This document shows, piece after piece, positions 1 through 8,400 of a stretch of 64,000 bases of DNA (position 1 is the stretch's first letter; each line of letters opens with the position of its first letter). The stretch is from the NCBI RefSeq assembly GCF_036345175.1, contig NZ_CP107780.1:2604001-2668000 (forward strand), given 5' to 3'. The stretch comes from Streptomyces sp. NBC_00576 (GTDB taxonomy: Bacteria > Actinomycetota > Actinomycetes > Streptomycetales > Streptomycetaceae). The notes under the pieces are model-generated. The model saw only the letters and a list, made by a program, of their open reading frames with translations. It searched no databases and was not told the DNA's origin. Both the position numbers and the translations under genes were made by a program.

Positions 1-1938
1 CATGGGCCGGTCGTCCGGCCACACCTCCCGTACGGCGTCGAAGACTTCGAGGGGGAAACGGAGGCGGGCGGTGAGCGGGCCGCCGTACCCGTCCGTGCGG
101 TGGTTGGTGAGCGGGGAGAGGAAGCCGGAAAGCAAGTAGCCGTGGGCGCAGTGGAGTTCGAGGAGGTCGAAGTCCGCGGCAGCTGCTCTCCGGGCGGCTG
201 CTGTGAACTGGTCGCGGATCAGGGTTAGTTGAGTGTGCGTCAGTTCGTGCGGGGTCTGGCTGCCGGGTCCGTACGGGATCGGGGACGCGGCGGCCAGCGG
301 CCAGTTGCCCTTCTCCAGCGGCTCGTCGATACCCTCCCACATCAGCTTCGTCGAGCCCTTGCGGCCGGAGTGGCCGAGCTGGATGCCGAGGGCGGTGCCG
401 GGGGCCTGGGAGTGCACGAAGGCGGCGATGCGCTGCCAGGCCTCGGTCTGCCGGTCCGTGTAGAGGCCGGTGCAGCCCGGGGTGATGCGTCCCTCGGCGC
501 TGACGCACACCATCTCCGACATCACGAGGCCGGCGCCGCCCAGCGCCCGCGCGCCCAGGTGGACGAGGTGGAAGTCGCCGGGTATGCCGTCCGTTGCCGA
601 GTACATGTCCATGGGGGACACGACAACGCGGTTGCGGAGGGTCAGTCCGCGCAGCCGGAAGGGCGTGAACATCGGCGGGGTGTCGGGTGGGCAGCCGAAC
701 TCCCGCTCCACGGCTGCGGTGAAGTGCGGGTCGCGCAGCCGCAGGTTGTCGTGGGTGACGCGGCGGCTGCGGGTGAGGAGGTTGAACGCGAACTGGCGGG
801 GCGGCTGGTCCAGGTAGAGGGGCAGGTTCTCGAACCACTCCAGGCTGGCGCGGGCCGCCCGCTGGGTGGACGCGACGACGGGCCGCCGCTCCTCCTCGTA
901 AGCCGCCAACGCCTTGGCCAGGGTCGGCCGCTCCTCCAGACAGGCGGCGAGCGCGAGGGCGTCCTCGACGGCGAGCTTGGTGCCGGAGCCGATGGAGAAG
1001 TGGGCGGTGTGGGCGGCGTCCCCGAGGAGCACGACGTTGCCGTGCGACCAGCGGTCGTTGACGACCGTACGGAAGGTGGTCCACGCCGACTTGTTCGCGC
1101 GCAGCGGCCGTCCGCCGAGGGCGTCCGCGAAGATCTTGGCGCAGCGTTCGACGGACGCGGGGACATCCACTGTCGGTTCGTTTGTCGGTTCGTTGAAGCC
1201 TGCCGCACGCCATACCTCCTCGCGCATCTCGACGATGACGGTCGAGGCGTCGGCGGAGTACGGGTATCCGTGGAGCTGCATCACGCCGTGCTCCGTCTCC
1301 GCGATCTCGAAGCGGAAGGCGTCGAAGGCGAAGTCGGCGGCAAGCCAGAGGTAGCGGCAGCGGTGGGTGGTCAGCCGGGGCCGGAACTCCTGGGCGTAGG
1401 CCTCGCGGGTGGCGCTGTTCACGCCGTCCGCGGCGATGACCAGGTCGTACGTCTCCGCCAGCCACGCCGGGGACGGCGCCTGCGTACGGAAGCGCAGCTC
1501 GACGCCGAGCGAGCGGCAGCGGGCGTGCAGGATCTCCAGGAGCCGGCGCCGGCCGAGGGCGGCGAAGCCGTGTCCGCCGGAGGTATGGCGGATGTTGCGG
1601 TGGACGATGTCGATGTCGTCCCAGCGGGTGAAGTGCTGTTGCAGGGCCTCGTAGACGACTGGGTCGGCGTGTTCTATGCCGCCGAGGGTTTCGTCGGAGA
1701 GGACTACGCCGAAGCCGAAGGTGTCGTCAGGGGCGTTGCGTTCCCAGAGGGTGATCTCCCGATCGGGCCGGCGGCGTTTGAGCAGGGCGGCGGCGTACAG
1801 GCCGCCGGGGCCGCCGCCGATGATCGCGATTCGGTGGGGGTGGCTCGGATTCGTTGGCGGGTACGGGTGCGTTGTGGCTTGTCGCGCCCCGCGGCGGAGC
1901 CGCAAATCGATACCGCCCCGCGCCCCTTGGGTGGACAC
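1..1938 (-). CDS. Bifunctional salicylyl-CoA 5-hydroxylase-type FAD monooxygenase / Old Yellow Enzyme fusion (3' end outside window)
   Basis: Read on the minus strand, this is a two-domain flavoprotein. An FAD-binding fold starts at about residue 37 with IAIIGGGPGG, and the second FAD motif GDAAH falls near residue 310. From about residue 415 an NADH:flavin oxidoreductase (OYE-like TIM barrel) domain follows (FTPFRLRGLTLRNR, then HLGARALGGAGLVMSE). This architecture is typical of salicylyl-CoA 5-hydroxylases and related anthraniloyl-CoA hydroxylases, which add a ring hydroxyl to CoA-activated aromatic acids. The C-terminus lies beyond position 1. The start is uncertain. The only in-frame GTG (1938) sits 2 bp past the stop of the upstream enoyl-CoA hydratase and would translate about 35 residues of a Streptomyces-type intergenic repeat before the FAD motif; a TTG lies at 1905. 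Co-orientation with the hydratase suggests a CoA-thioester aromatic-acid pathway (inference). Confidence 0.82.
   Translation of the reverse strand, partial: MSTQGARGGIDLRLRRGARQATTHPYPPTNPSHPHRIAIIGGGPGGLYAAALLKRRRPDREITLWERNAPDDTFGFGVVLSDETLGGIEHADPVVYEALQQHFTRWDDIDIVHRNIRHTSGGHGFAALGRRRLLEILHARCRSLGVELRFRTQAPSPAWLAETYDLVIAADGVNSATREAYAQEFRPRLTTHRCRYLWLAADFAFDAFRFEIAETEHGVMQLHGYPYSADASTVIVEMREEVWRAAGFNEPTNEPTVDVPASVERCAKIFADALGGRPLRANKSAWTTFRTVVNDRWSHGNVVLLGDAAHTAHFSIGSGTKLAVEDALALAACLEERPTLAKALAAYEEERRPVVASTQRAARASLEWFENLPLYLDQPPRQFAFNLLTRSRRVTHDNLRLRDPHFTAAVEREFGCPPDTPPMFTPFRLRGLTLRNRVVVSPMDMYSATDGIPGDFHLVHLGARALGGAGLVMSEMVCVSAEGRITPGCTGLYTDRQTEAWQRIAAFVHSQAPGTALGIQLGHSGRKGSTKLMWEGIDEPLEKGNWPLAAASPIPYGPGSQTPHELTHTQLTLIRDQFTAAARRAAAADFDLLELHCAHGYLLSGFLSPLTNHRTDGYGGPLTARLRFPLEVFDAVREVWPDDRPM
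1836..1926 (-). repeat. GC-rich intergenic repeat-like segment at the 5' end of the hydroxylase gene
   Basis: Read on the minus strand, this segment begins GGGGCGCGGGGCGGTATC and continues with GCGACAAGCCACAACGCACC. It resembles the short GGGGCGCGGGGAACTGCGCGAC-like intergenic repeat common in Streptomyces genomes (recognition from memory, not a search). It lies between the hydratase stop and the first conserved residues of the hydroxylase. Either it is an untranslated spacer and the hydroxylase uses an unusual start, or it has become coding. Confidence 0.45.
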
Positions 1939-1940
1939 AG

Positions 1941-2771
1941 TTACCGTCCCCTCCATTTGGGAGGGCGTTTCTCTGTGAACGCCGCGTGGAATTCCGCGTA
2001 GTCCTCGCCGTGCATGAGGAGGGCCTGGGTGGCGGCGTCCAGTTCCACGGCTGCTGCCAGGGGCATGTCCAGTTCGGCGGTGAGGAGGGCCTTCGTCTGC
2101 GCGTACGCCAGCGCCGGGCCCTCCGCGAGGCGGCTGGCCAGCGACTGGGCCGCCTCGTCGGCGCGGCCCTCGTCGGTCAGCTCGCTGATCAGGCCGATGC
2201 GCTCGGCCTCGGGTGCCCGGACCGGCTCGCCGAGCATCAGCAGGCGGGTCGCGTGGCCGAGTCCGACGACCCTGGGCAGCAGATAGGCGGCGCCCATGTC
2301 GCCGCCGGAGAGGCCGACCCGGGTGAAGAGGAACGCGAAGCGCGCGGACGGGTCGGCGACACGGAAGTCGGCGGCCAGTGCGAGGACAGCGCCGGCGCCC
2401 GCCGCCACCCCGTGCACCGCTGCGATCACCGGGAACGGGCACTCCCGTACGGCCCGCACGACCTGCCCGGTCATCCGGTTGAAGTCGAGCAGCTGGGCGG
2501 TGTCCATGGAGAGGGTCGCCCCGATGATCTCGTCGACGTCACCGCCGGAGCAGAAGCCGCGGCCCTCTCCGGCGAGCACCAACGCCCGTACGGATCGCTC
2601 CCGGGACAGCTCGGCCAGCAGGTCGCGCAGGTCGGCGTAGGCACCGAAGGTGAGGGCGTTGAGTTTCTCGGGGCGGGCGAGGGTGACAGTGGCCACGCCG
2701 GTGGGGGTGACGTCGAGGCGGAGGTGGTGCCAGGCGGAGGTGCGGGGGGTCGAGCCGGTGAAGGGACTCAT
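1941..2771 (-). CDS. Enoyl-CoA hydratase/isomerase family protein
   Basis: A 276-residue crotonase-fold protein. It shows the two oxyanion-hole segments of the family: GRGFCSGGDVDEI and the AAVHGVAAGAGAVLALAADF stretch, followed by PRVVGLGHATRLLMLGEPV and ERIGLISEL. The expected reaction is hydration or isomerisation of an enoyl-CoA; the true substrate is unknown. The ATG at 2771 is chosen because GAGGAGG lies 8 bases upstream, even though the open frame runs 48 bases further. The gene precedes the salicylyl-CoA hydroxylase-like gene with almost no gap, so the two are probably co-transcribed and act on CoA-activated aromatic or acyl intermediates. Confidence 0.88.
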   Translation of the reverse strand: MSPFTGSTPRTSAWHHLRLDVTPTGVATVTLARPEKLNALTFGAYADLRDLLAELSRERSVRALVLAGEGRGFCSGGDVDEIIGATLSMDTAQLLDFNRMTGQVVRAVRECPFPVIAAVHGVAAGAGAVLALAADFRVADPSARFAFLFTRVGLSGGDMGAAYLLPRVVGLGHATRLLMLGEPVRAPEAERIGLISELTDEGRADEAAQSLASRLAEGPALAYAQTKALLTAELDMPLAAAVELDAATQALLMHGEDYAEFHAAFTEKRPPKWRGR

Positions 2772-2825
2772 GCGCGGCCTCCTCGTCGAGCGGGGGACGG
2801 CTTCCCATGAATTTATCACTGATCT

Positions 2826-2839
2826 GTGACTGTCGTCAC
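2826..2839. promoter_or_regulatory. Possible operator in the 2772-3095 divergent intergenic region
   Basis: The 324-base gap between the divergent hydratase and RsbW-like genes holds a short palindrome, GTGAC-TGTC-GTCAC, about 55 bases upstream of the hydratase start codon. A run of three near-identical 8-base units (TCAGGCGG) lies around 2863-2880. The palindrome is placed where a TetR/MarR/GntR-type repressor of the aromatic-acid genes could bind, but no regulator gene is visible beside it. Nothing else recognisable is present in the gap. Confidence 0.3.
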
Positions 2840-3095
2840 GGGAACGCGATAAGGCAATCAGGCGGTCAGGCGGTCAGGCGATAGCGCGACGGATCGGTCC
2901 GGCTGTTTCGGTGATCCGGTCCCGTCACGAGGTGTCAATAGCGCGGTAACAGTGGGACTGGTCGAGGGAGAGGGGCCGTTGGTCTGGGTAAGCCGAACGG
3001 TAAGCGGGGCCGAAGGTCCCGCGCGGCGCCCGACCAGTACTTCTGCCGGACCTCGCCGTACCATTCCTATTGTTGAAAGCAGGACAGCCTGCTCC

Positions 3096-3548
3096 ATGAA
3101 CGGAACCGCCTTGCAAGAACCCCCCGCCCCCGCCTCCTGGCGTATCGCCCTGCCGCACACCGCCGCGGCGGTGCCTGTCGCCCGCGCACTGGTCCGCACG
3201 GCTCTGGCCGAGCTGGAGCATGCGGCGGCGGACTGCGACACGGCGGAGCTGCTCACCGCGGAGCTGGTGGCGAACGCGGTGGAGCACACGGCCGGGGACG
3301 CGCCGATAGAGCTGGTGGTGGAGCTGCTGCCGACCAGCTGCCAGGTCGAGGTGCACGATCCCGACCCCGCGCCGCCGGGGAATCTGACGCGGCCGGTGTC
3401 GGAGGAGCCGGATCCCTGGCAGGAACATGGCCGGGGGCTGCTGTTGATCCGAACGCTGAGCTCGTCCTGCGGACACCGGGCCACGGAGTCGGGCAAGGCG
3501 GTGTGGTTCAGGGTGCCTGTGGTGCCGGCGCAGTGGCGTCGGGCGTAG
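3096..3548 (+). CDS. ATP-binding protein, RsbW/SpoIIAB-like histidine-kinase ATPase domain
   Basis: A 150-residue HATPase-c domain protein of the large Streptomyces anti-sigma/RsbW-like family. The N-box is clear (ELLTAELVANAVEHT), followed by QVEVHDPDP and the G-box HGRGLLLIRTLSS. There is no phosphotransfer domain, which fits a serine-kinase-like switch that binds a sigma factor or a STAS protein rather than a sensor kinase. No partner gene is adjacent. The ATG at 3096 fits the usual family length; the open frame begins 144 bases earlier but that extension is unlike the family. A weak AGGA lies 11 bases upstream. It is convergent with argF. Confidence 0.75.
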   Translation: MNGTALQEPPAPASWRIALPHTAAAVPVARALVRTALAELEHAAADCDTAELLTAELVANAVEHTAGDAPIELVVELLPTSCQVEVHDPDPAPPGNLTRPVSEEPDPWQEHGRGLLLIRTLSSSCGHRATESGKAVWFRVPVVPAQWRRA

Positions 3549-3551
3549 GGC

Positions 3552-3643
3552 GGTCTTTCGCCCCCGCCGCCCCTACCCGTCCCGTCCTCGGGGGCGCTGC
3601 CCCCGAACCCCCGCTCCTCAAACGCCGGAGGGGCTGGATTTTC
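3552..3643 (-). repeat. Terminator-like convergent repeat, inverted copy
   Basis: Read on the minus strand this matches the block seen at 3701-3825, 8285-8397 and 58819-58922: a GGCGTTTGAGGA-like element, then GGGGGCAGCGCCCCC, then GGGACGGGTAGGGGCGGCGG. It faces the 3701-3825 copy, so the two copies form a large inverted repeat between two convergent genes. Confidence 0.65.
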
Positions 3644-3700
3644 CCGGCCGGGGCTGACATTCCCAGCGCGGCTCAAGCATCCTCAGCGCCGGCCCGCATC

Positions 3701-3825
3701 TTCAGCCCGTCTGGGGGTCCCCCCTCTGGGGGAGTTTGAGGACAAGGCCCGTTCAGGGCCGTAGGGGGGTCTGGGGGCGCAGCCCCCAGGTACAGGATGG
3801 GACGGGTAGGGGCGGCGGGGGCGAA
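3701..3825 (+). repeat. Terminator-like convergent repeat, direct copy
   Basis: Contains TTCAGCCCGTCTGGGGG, GAGTTTGAGGACAAGGCC, a strong hairpin CTGGGGGC-GCA-GCCCCCAG and GACGGGTAGGGGCGGCGG. The hairpin and position between the ends of two convergent genes suggest a bidirectional transcription terminator. The same element recurs at three other convergent junctions in the window. Confidence 0.65.
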
Positions 3826-3832
3826 GAACTCC

Positions 3833-4840
3833 TCACGCCAGCGAAGCGACCAGCACCGCCTTGATCGTGTGCAGCCGATTCTCCGCCTCGTCGAACACCA
3901 CCGAGTGCGCCGACTCGAACACCTCGTCCGTGACCTCCAGGGACTCCAGCCCGTACGTCTCGTATATCTCGCGCCCGACCTTCGTACCGAGATCGTGGAA
4001 CGCCGGCAGACAGTGCAGGAACTTCACGTCCGCGTTCCCGGTCGCCCGCAGGACATCCATGGTCACGGCGTACGAAGCCAGCGCCGCGATCCGCTCGGCC
4101 CACACCGCCTTCGGCTCCCCCATCGACACCCACACGTCGGTGGCGACGAAGTCGACGCCCCGCACACCCTCCGGCACATCCTCGGTCAGCGTCACCCGCG
4201 CACCGCTCGCCTCCGCCAGCTTCCGCGCGGCTGCGACGACGTCCTCGGCAGGCCAGTAGGCCCGCGGCGCGACGATCCGTACGTCCATGCCGAGCAGCGC
4301 GCCGGTGACCAGATACGAGTTGCCCATGTTGAAGCGCGCGTCGCCGAGGTAGGCGAAGGAGATCTCCGTCAACGGCTTGTCGCTGTGCTCGGTCATCGTC
4401 AGCACGTCGGCCAGCATCTGAGTCGGGTGCCAGTCGTCGGTCAGGCCGTTGAACACCGGCACCCCCGCGTACGCGGCCAGCTCCTCCACCGCCGCCTGGC
4501 TGTCGCCCCGGAACTCGATCCCGTCGTACATCCGCCCGAGCACCCGCGCGGTGTCCTTCACGGACTCCTTGTGCCCCATCTGCGAGCCCGACGGGTCGAG
4601 GTACGTCGTCGAGGCGCCCTGATCCGCCGCCGCGACCTCGAACGCGCAGCGCGTACGCGTCGAGGTCTTCTCGAAGATCAGCGCGATGTTCTTCCCCGCC
4701 AGATACCGCGTCTCGGTCCCGGCCTTCTTCGCCGCCTTCAGTTCGGCGGCGAGGTCGAGCAGCCCGCGGAACTCCTCCCCGGTGAAGTCCAGCTCCTTGA
4801 GGAAGTGGCGCCCGGCGAGGGCGGTCGGGACAGTCGCCAT
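3833..4840 (-). CDS. argF: Ornithine carbamoyltransferase
   Basis: A 335-residue aspartate/ornithine carbamoyltransferase family enzyme that interconverts carbamoyl phosphate plus ornithine and citrulline. The signature motifs are present: EKTSTRTRCAFE (carbamoyl-phosphate site), DDWHPTQMLAD and FLHCLPAFHD. The ATG at 4840 (MATVPTALAGRHF) matches the family start and has GGAG 7 bases upstream; 13 residues of open frame precede it. The gene lies 115 bp downstream of arginine deiminase on the same strand. It may therefore serve the catabolic deiminase pathway (where it would be called arcB) rather than, or as well as, arginine biosynthesis. No carbamate kinase is visible. Confidence 0.93.
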   Translation of the reverse strand: MATVPTALAGRHFLKELDFTGEEFRGLLDLAAELKAAKKAGTETRYLAGKNIALIFEKTSTRTRCAFEVAAADQGASTTYLDPSGSQMGHKESVKDTARVLGRMYDGIEFRGDSQAAVEELAAYAGVPVFNGLTDDWHPTQMLADVLTMTEHSDKPLTEISFAYLGDARFNMGNSYLVTGALLGMDVRIVAPRAYWPAEDVVAAARKLAEASGARVTLTEDVPEGVRGVDFVATDVWVSMGEPKAVWAERIAALASYAVTMDVLRATGNADVKFLHCLPAFHDLGTKVGREIYETYGLESLEVTDEVFESAHSVVFDEAENRLHTIKAVLVASLA

Positions 4841-4955
4841 GGGGGCGCTCCAGGTGATCCGGCAGGCGTACAGGGACATAGACGAATGGAAGTCTATACG
4901 ACTCCTTACATTTCTATGCGGTCAGGTTTTCGAGACTCGTAGAACGCCGTCTACG

Positions 4956-6182
4956 TCACGTCACCGGATCCCGTTGCACCGGGCAGCTCATACAGCGCGG
5001 ACCACCCCTCCCCCGCCCCAGCTCACTGCCGGGGATCTCTATCACCTCAAGGCCCTGCTTGCGCAGATGCGTGTTCGTGGTCGCGTTGCGCTCGTACGCG
5101 ACGACCACACCCGGCTCGACTGCGAGGACGTTGCAGCCGTCGTCCCACTGCTCGCGCTCGGCCGCGTGCACGTCCTGGGTCGCGGTCAGAACGCGGATCT
5201 CGCTCAGGCCGAGCGCGGCGGCGATGGCCCGGTGCATGTGCTCCGGCGGATGGTCGGTGACCTTCAACTCCTTGTCACCGACGCCCGGTTCGATGGTGTA
5301 CGAGCGGAGCATGCCGAGTCCGGCGTACTGGGTGAAGGTGTCCCCGTCGACCATCGTCATCACGGTGTCGAGGTGCATGAACGCGCGCCGCTTGGGCATG
5401 TCGAGCGCCACGATCGTCTCGGCCGAACCGGCGGCGAAGAGCTTGTGCGCGAGCATCTCGACGGCCTGGGGCGTGGTGCGCTCGCTCATCCCGATGAGTA
5501 CGGCGCCGTTGCCGATGACGAGGACGTCCCCGCCCTCGATGGTGGAGGGGTAGTCCGCCTGGCCCTCCGACCAGAGGTGGAAGGTTTCGTCACGGAAGAG
5601 CGGGTGGTGCCGGTAGATCGCCTCGAAGTGCACGGTCTCCCGCTGGCGCGCCGGCCAGCGCATCGCGTTGATGGAGACGCCGTCGTAGATCCAGGCCGAG
5701 GTGTCACGGGTGAAGAGGTGATTGGGGAGGGGGCCGAGGAGGAAGTCGTCCAGGTCCATGACATGGAAGCGGACCGAGGTCGGTTCCGCGTGCGCGGCCA
5801 GGAACTCGCGCTTGGTGATGCCGCCGACGAGCAGCTCGGCCAGCTCGGCGGCGGGCAGGTTCTCGAAGGCGGCCCGGAGATGGTCGGTTGCCAGGGGCCC
5901 GTATTCCTTCTCGTCGAAGACGCGGTCGAGTACGAGGGTGCGGGCCGCCGGGATCGCCAGGGCCTCGGTGAGCAGGTCGCCGAAGAGGTGGACGGCGACG
6001 CTCCGGTCGCGCAGGACGTCGGCGAAGCCGTCGTGCTCGGCGCGCGCACGGCGCACCCACAGGACGTCGTCGAAGAGGAGGGCGTCCTTGTTGCTGGGGG
6101 TGAGCCTTTTGAGCTCTAGATCCGGCCGGTGCAGGATGACGCGGCGCAGCCGCCCGGCCTCGGAGTCGACATGGAATCCCAT
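4956..6182 (-). CDS. arcA: Arginine deiminase
   Basis: A 408-residue guanidino-group hydrolase converting arginine to citrulline and ammonia. Visible family features include the N-terminal FHVDSEAGRLRRVILHRP, TRDTSAWIYDG, the general-base region RRAFMHLDTVMTMVD, and the C-terminal catalytic cysteine in GGPRCMSCP. The ATG at 6182 gives the family N-terminus, although GGAGGT directly abuts it, closer than a normal ribosome-binding site. GTG codons at 6206 and 6215 are alternatives. Together with the downstream carbamoyltransferase it would generate carbamoyl phosphate, but the third enzyme of the ADI pathway is not seen here. Confidence 0.92.
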   Translation of the reverse strand: MGFHVDSEAGRLRRVILHRPDLELKRLTPSNKDALLFDDVLWVRRARAEHDGFADVLRDRSVAVHLFGDLLTEALAIPAARTLVLDRVFDEKEYGPLATDHLRAAFENLPAAELAELLVGGITKREFLAAHAEPTSVRFHVMDLDDFLLGPLPNHLFTRDTSAWIYDGVSINAMRWPARQRETVHFEAIYRHHPLFRDETFHLWSEGQADYPSTIEGGDVLVIGNGAVLIGMSERTTPQAVEMLAHKLFAAGSAETIVALDMPKRRAFMHLDTVMTMVDGDTFTQYAGLGMLRSYTIEPGVGDKELKVTDHPPEHMHRAIAAALGLSEIRVLTATQDVHAAEREQWDDGCNVLAVEPGVVVAYERNATTNTHLRKQGLEVIEIPGSELGRGRGGPRCMSCPVQRDPVT

Positions 6183-6276
6183 ACCTCCATCCTGACCACT
6201 CCGCACCCTGTTCACCCGCTGGTCGGCGGTATATGTGCGATAAGCCTCTCCACCCCGCCCCCTCCATCTCGTCCTC

Positions 6277-6324
6277 TTGACGATAAGTGGCTTCCCCGGA
6301 TATCGTCTACATGACGATTAGTGG
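6277..6324 (+). promoter_or_regulatory. Putative promoter with triple GACGATA-type operator upstream of the SPFH gene
   Basis: TTGACG (6277-6282) and TATCGT (6301-6306) are separated by 18 bp and resemble a vegetative promoter. Overlapping it are GACGATAAGTGG (6279-6290), its near-identical direct repeat GACGATTAGTGG (6313-6324) and the inverted half-site TATCGTC (6301-6307). Half-sites over both the -35 and -10 hexamers suggest negative regulation by a dimeric repressor (inference). The regulator is not identifiable from the window. Confidence 0.5.
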
Positions 6325-6382
6325 TGCGGGAGTGCCTGCGGACAGACGCTCCCGCACCGGACGAGGGATGGACGACAGGCAC

Positions 6383-7384
6383 ATGGCCGACATCACCCGG
6401 CGCCTCGGCTGGCGCCATCTGCGTGGCACACCCACGGCCCACATCCGCCACCACCGCTCCGGCCGACTGGCGCACGACGGCCCCGGGCTCAGCTTCTGGT
6501 TCCGCGCCCTGACCGCCACCCTCTCCGAAGTCCCGGTCGACGACCGGGAGTTGGCGATGACCTTCCACGCCCGTACGTCCGACTTCCAAGACGTGACGGT
6601 CCAGGGAGCCGTCACCTACCGCATCAGCGACCCCGCCCTGGCCGCCGCCCGCCTCGACTTCTCCGTCGACCCGGACACCGGCGTCTGGCGGAGCGCGCCC
6701 CTGGAGCAGCTGGCGACGCTGCTGACGGAGACGGCCCAGCAGCACGCCCTGGACGTCCTGGCCCGTACGGCACTGTCGTCCGCGCTGGTCGACGGGGTGG
6801 CGTCGGTGCGGGAACGGGTCGCGGCAGGGCTGGCCGCCGAGCCACGCCTGCCGGCCACGGGCATCGAGGTCGTGGCCGTACGGGTGGTGGCACTGCGGCC
6901 GGAGCCCGAGGTGGAGCGAGCGTTGCGGACTCCTGCCCGCGAACAGATCCAGCAGGAGGCCGACCGGGCGACGTACGAACGCCGTGCGGTGGCCGTCGAA
7001 CGCGAGCGGACCATCGCCGAGAACGAGCTGGCCAGCCAGATCGAACTCGCCCGCAGGGAAGAGCAGTTGGTCGACCAGCGGGGTACGAACGCCCGCCGGG
7101 AAGCCGAGGAGTACGCGGCGGCCGACGCGGTCCGGGCGGACGCGGAGGCAGCGCGAGTGGTGCGGCTGGCGGAGGCGGAGGCCGCGAGCGTGCGCGGGGT
7201 GGGTGAAGCGCGGGCCCAGGCCCAGACGGCGTGGCTGCGCGCCCACGCCGACGCGGATGTGGCGATGCTGCACGCCCTGACAGGCACCCGGCTCGCCGAG
7301 AACCTGCCCCGGATCGACAGCCTGACGGTGTCACCGGACGTACTGACTGGCCTGCTCGCCAGGCTGGGAGGAGCACAGGAATGA
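6383..7384 (+). CDS. SPFH/band-7 domain protein
   Basis: About 333 residues with a band-7 (stomatin/prohibitin-like) fold. The N-terminal half has the FHARTSDFQDVTVQGAVTYR beta-rich core. The second half (about residues 180-300) is a long Glu/Arg/Ala-rich coiled coil (QEADRATYERRAVAVERER), as in flotillin-like oligomerising proteins. No N-terminal membrane helix is evident, so association with the membrane would be peripheral. ATG 6383 (MADITRRLGWRHL) is preferred; ATG 6368 is an alternative immediately preceded by GAGGG. The stop overlaps the next start (ATGA), so it is translationally coupled to the NAD-kinase-like gene, implying joint function. Confidence 0.8.
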   Translation: MADITRRLGWRHLRGTPTAHIRHHRSGRLAHDGPGLSFWFRALTATLSEVPVDDRELAMTFHARTSDFQDVTVQGAVTYRISDPALAAARLDFSVDPDTGVWRSAPLEQLATLLTETAQQHALDVLARTALSSALVDGVASVRERVAAGLAAEPRLPATGIEVVAVRVVALRPEPEVERALRTPAREQIQQEADRATYERRAVAVERERTIAENELASQIELARREEQLVDQRGTNARREAEEYAAADAVRADAEAARVVRLAEAEAASVRGVGEARAQAQTAWLRAHADADVAMLHALTGTRLAENLPRIDSLTVSPDVLTGLLARLGGAQE

Positions 7385-8280
7385 GCCTCGCTCCGCGGGC
7401 CGTCCTGGTCCACCGCACCACGGAGTACGAGGAGTTGGTGGCCCGGCACGGCACGCACGGCCAGGCCGCCTTCTTTCTGCGCTCCCGGGGAGGGGACATC
7501 GAGGAGGTCACCGAACGCCACCGCCGCACCCGTCGGTCCATGGCGGAGGTGACGGCGGCAGTCCCTCTGACCTGGCGTCAGACCCGGGTCGAGCGGGCCG
7601 ACTTGGACCGTTTCCTCTTCGCGCCCGAGGACGTGGTCGTCGTGGTCGGGCAGGACGGGCTGGTGGCGAATGTCGCCAAGTACCTCACGGGCCAGCCGGT
7701 ACTGGGCGTCGACACCGATCCCGGGCGCAATCCCGGCGTGCTGGTGCGGCACCGGCCGGGGGACGTGGCGGGACTGCTGCCCGCGGTGCTCGCGCGGGGC
7801 ACCGGCGTCGACGAACTCACCATGGTCGAGGCGGTCGCCGACGACACGCAGCGGCTGGTCGCCCTCAACGAGATCTACCTGGGGGCACCCGGCCACCAGA
7901 CGGTCCGGTACCGCCTGGGCCTCGACGACGACAGGGGTGCCGTCGAGGCCCAGGCCTCGTCCGGGGTGCTGGTGGGGACGGGGACCGGCGCGAGCGGTTG
8001 GTTGCGCTCGGTGTGGCAGGAACGGGGCGGTGCCCTGTCCCTGCCCCGGCCCACCGACGACCGCCTGCTGTGGTTCGTACGGGAGGCGTGGCCCTCGCCG
8101 GTCACCGGAACGTCGTTGGTGGCGGGCGAGCTGGCGGTGGGGTCGGGGCTTCGGCTCACGGTGGAGTCGGAGCGGTTGGTGGCGTTCGGGGACGGAATGG
8201 AGGGGGATGCAGTGCAGTTGACGTGGGGGCAGACAGTCCGGGTGGGGGTGTGCGGGGAGCGACTGCGGCTGGTGGGTTGA
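7381..8280 (+). CDS. NAD-kinase-like protein coupled to the SPFH gene
   Basis: A 299-residue protein with a diverged ATP-NAD kinase fold. VVVVVGQDGLVANVAKYL occupies the place of the GGDG phosphate loop (GQDG here), and GVLVGTGTGASGWLRSVW matches the second NAD-kinase motif. The altered loop makes true NAD phosphorylation uncertain; it may bind a nucleotide or lipid instead. The ATG at 7381 overlaps the SPFH stop by 4 bp. The pairing with a membrane-scaffold-type partner suggests a membrane-associated stress or signalling complex (inference). Confidence 0.65.
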   Translation: MSLAPRAVLVHRTTEYEELVARHGTHGQAAFFLRSRGGDIEEVTERHRRTRRSMAEVTAAVPLTWRQTRVERADLDRFLFAPEDVVVVVGQDGLVANVAKYLTGQPVLGVDTDPGRNPGVLVRHRPGDVAGLLPAVLARGTGVDELTMVEAVADDTQRLVALNEIYLGAPGHQTVRYRLGLDDDRGAVEAQASSGVLVGTGTGASGWLRSVWQERGGALSLPRPTDDRLLWFVREAWPSPVTGTSLVAGELAVGSGLRLTVESERLVAFGDGMEGDAVQLTWGQTVRVGVCGERLRLVG

Positions 8281-8284
8281 CGCC

Positions 8285-8397
8285 CCTCCAGCCCGTCCGG
8301 CGTTTGAGGACGAGGCCGTTCAGGCCGACATCCCGTTCCTGGGGGCGGCAGCCCCCAGGAACGGGATGGGACAGGTAGGGGCGGCGGGGGCGAAAAC
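8285..8397 (+). repeat. Terminator-like convergent repeat
   Basis: CAGCCCGTCCGGCGTTTGAG, GACGAGGCCGTTCAGGCC, then a hairpin CTGGGGGC-GGCA-GCCCCCAG flanked by CCGTTC/GAACGG, then GGTAGGGGCGGCGGGGGCG. It fills the gap between the convergent NAD-kinase-like and pnkp genes and so is placed to terminate both. Confidence 0.65.
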
Positions 8398-8400
8398 CCC

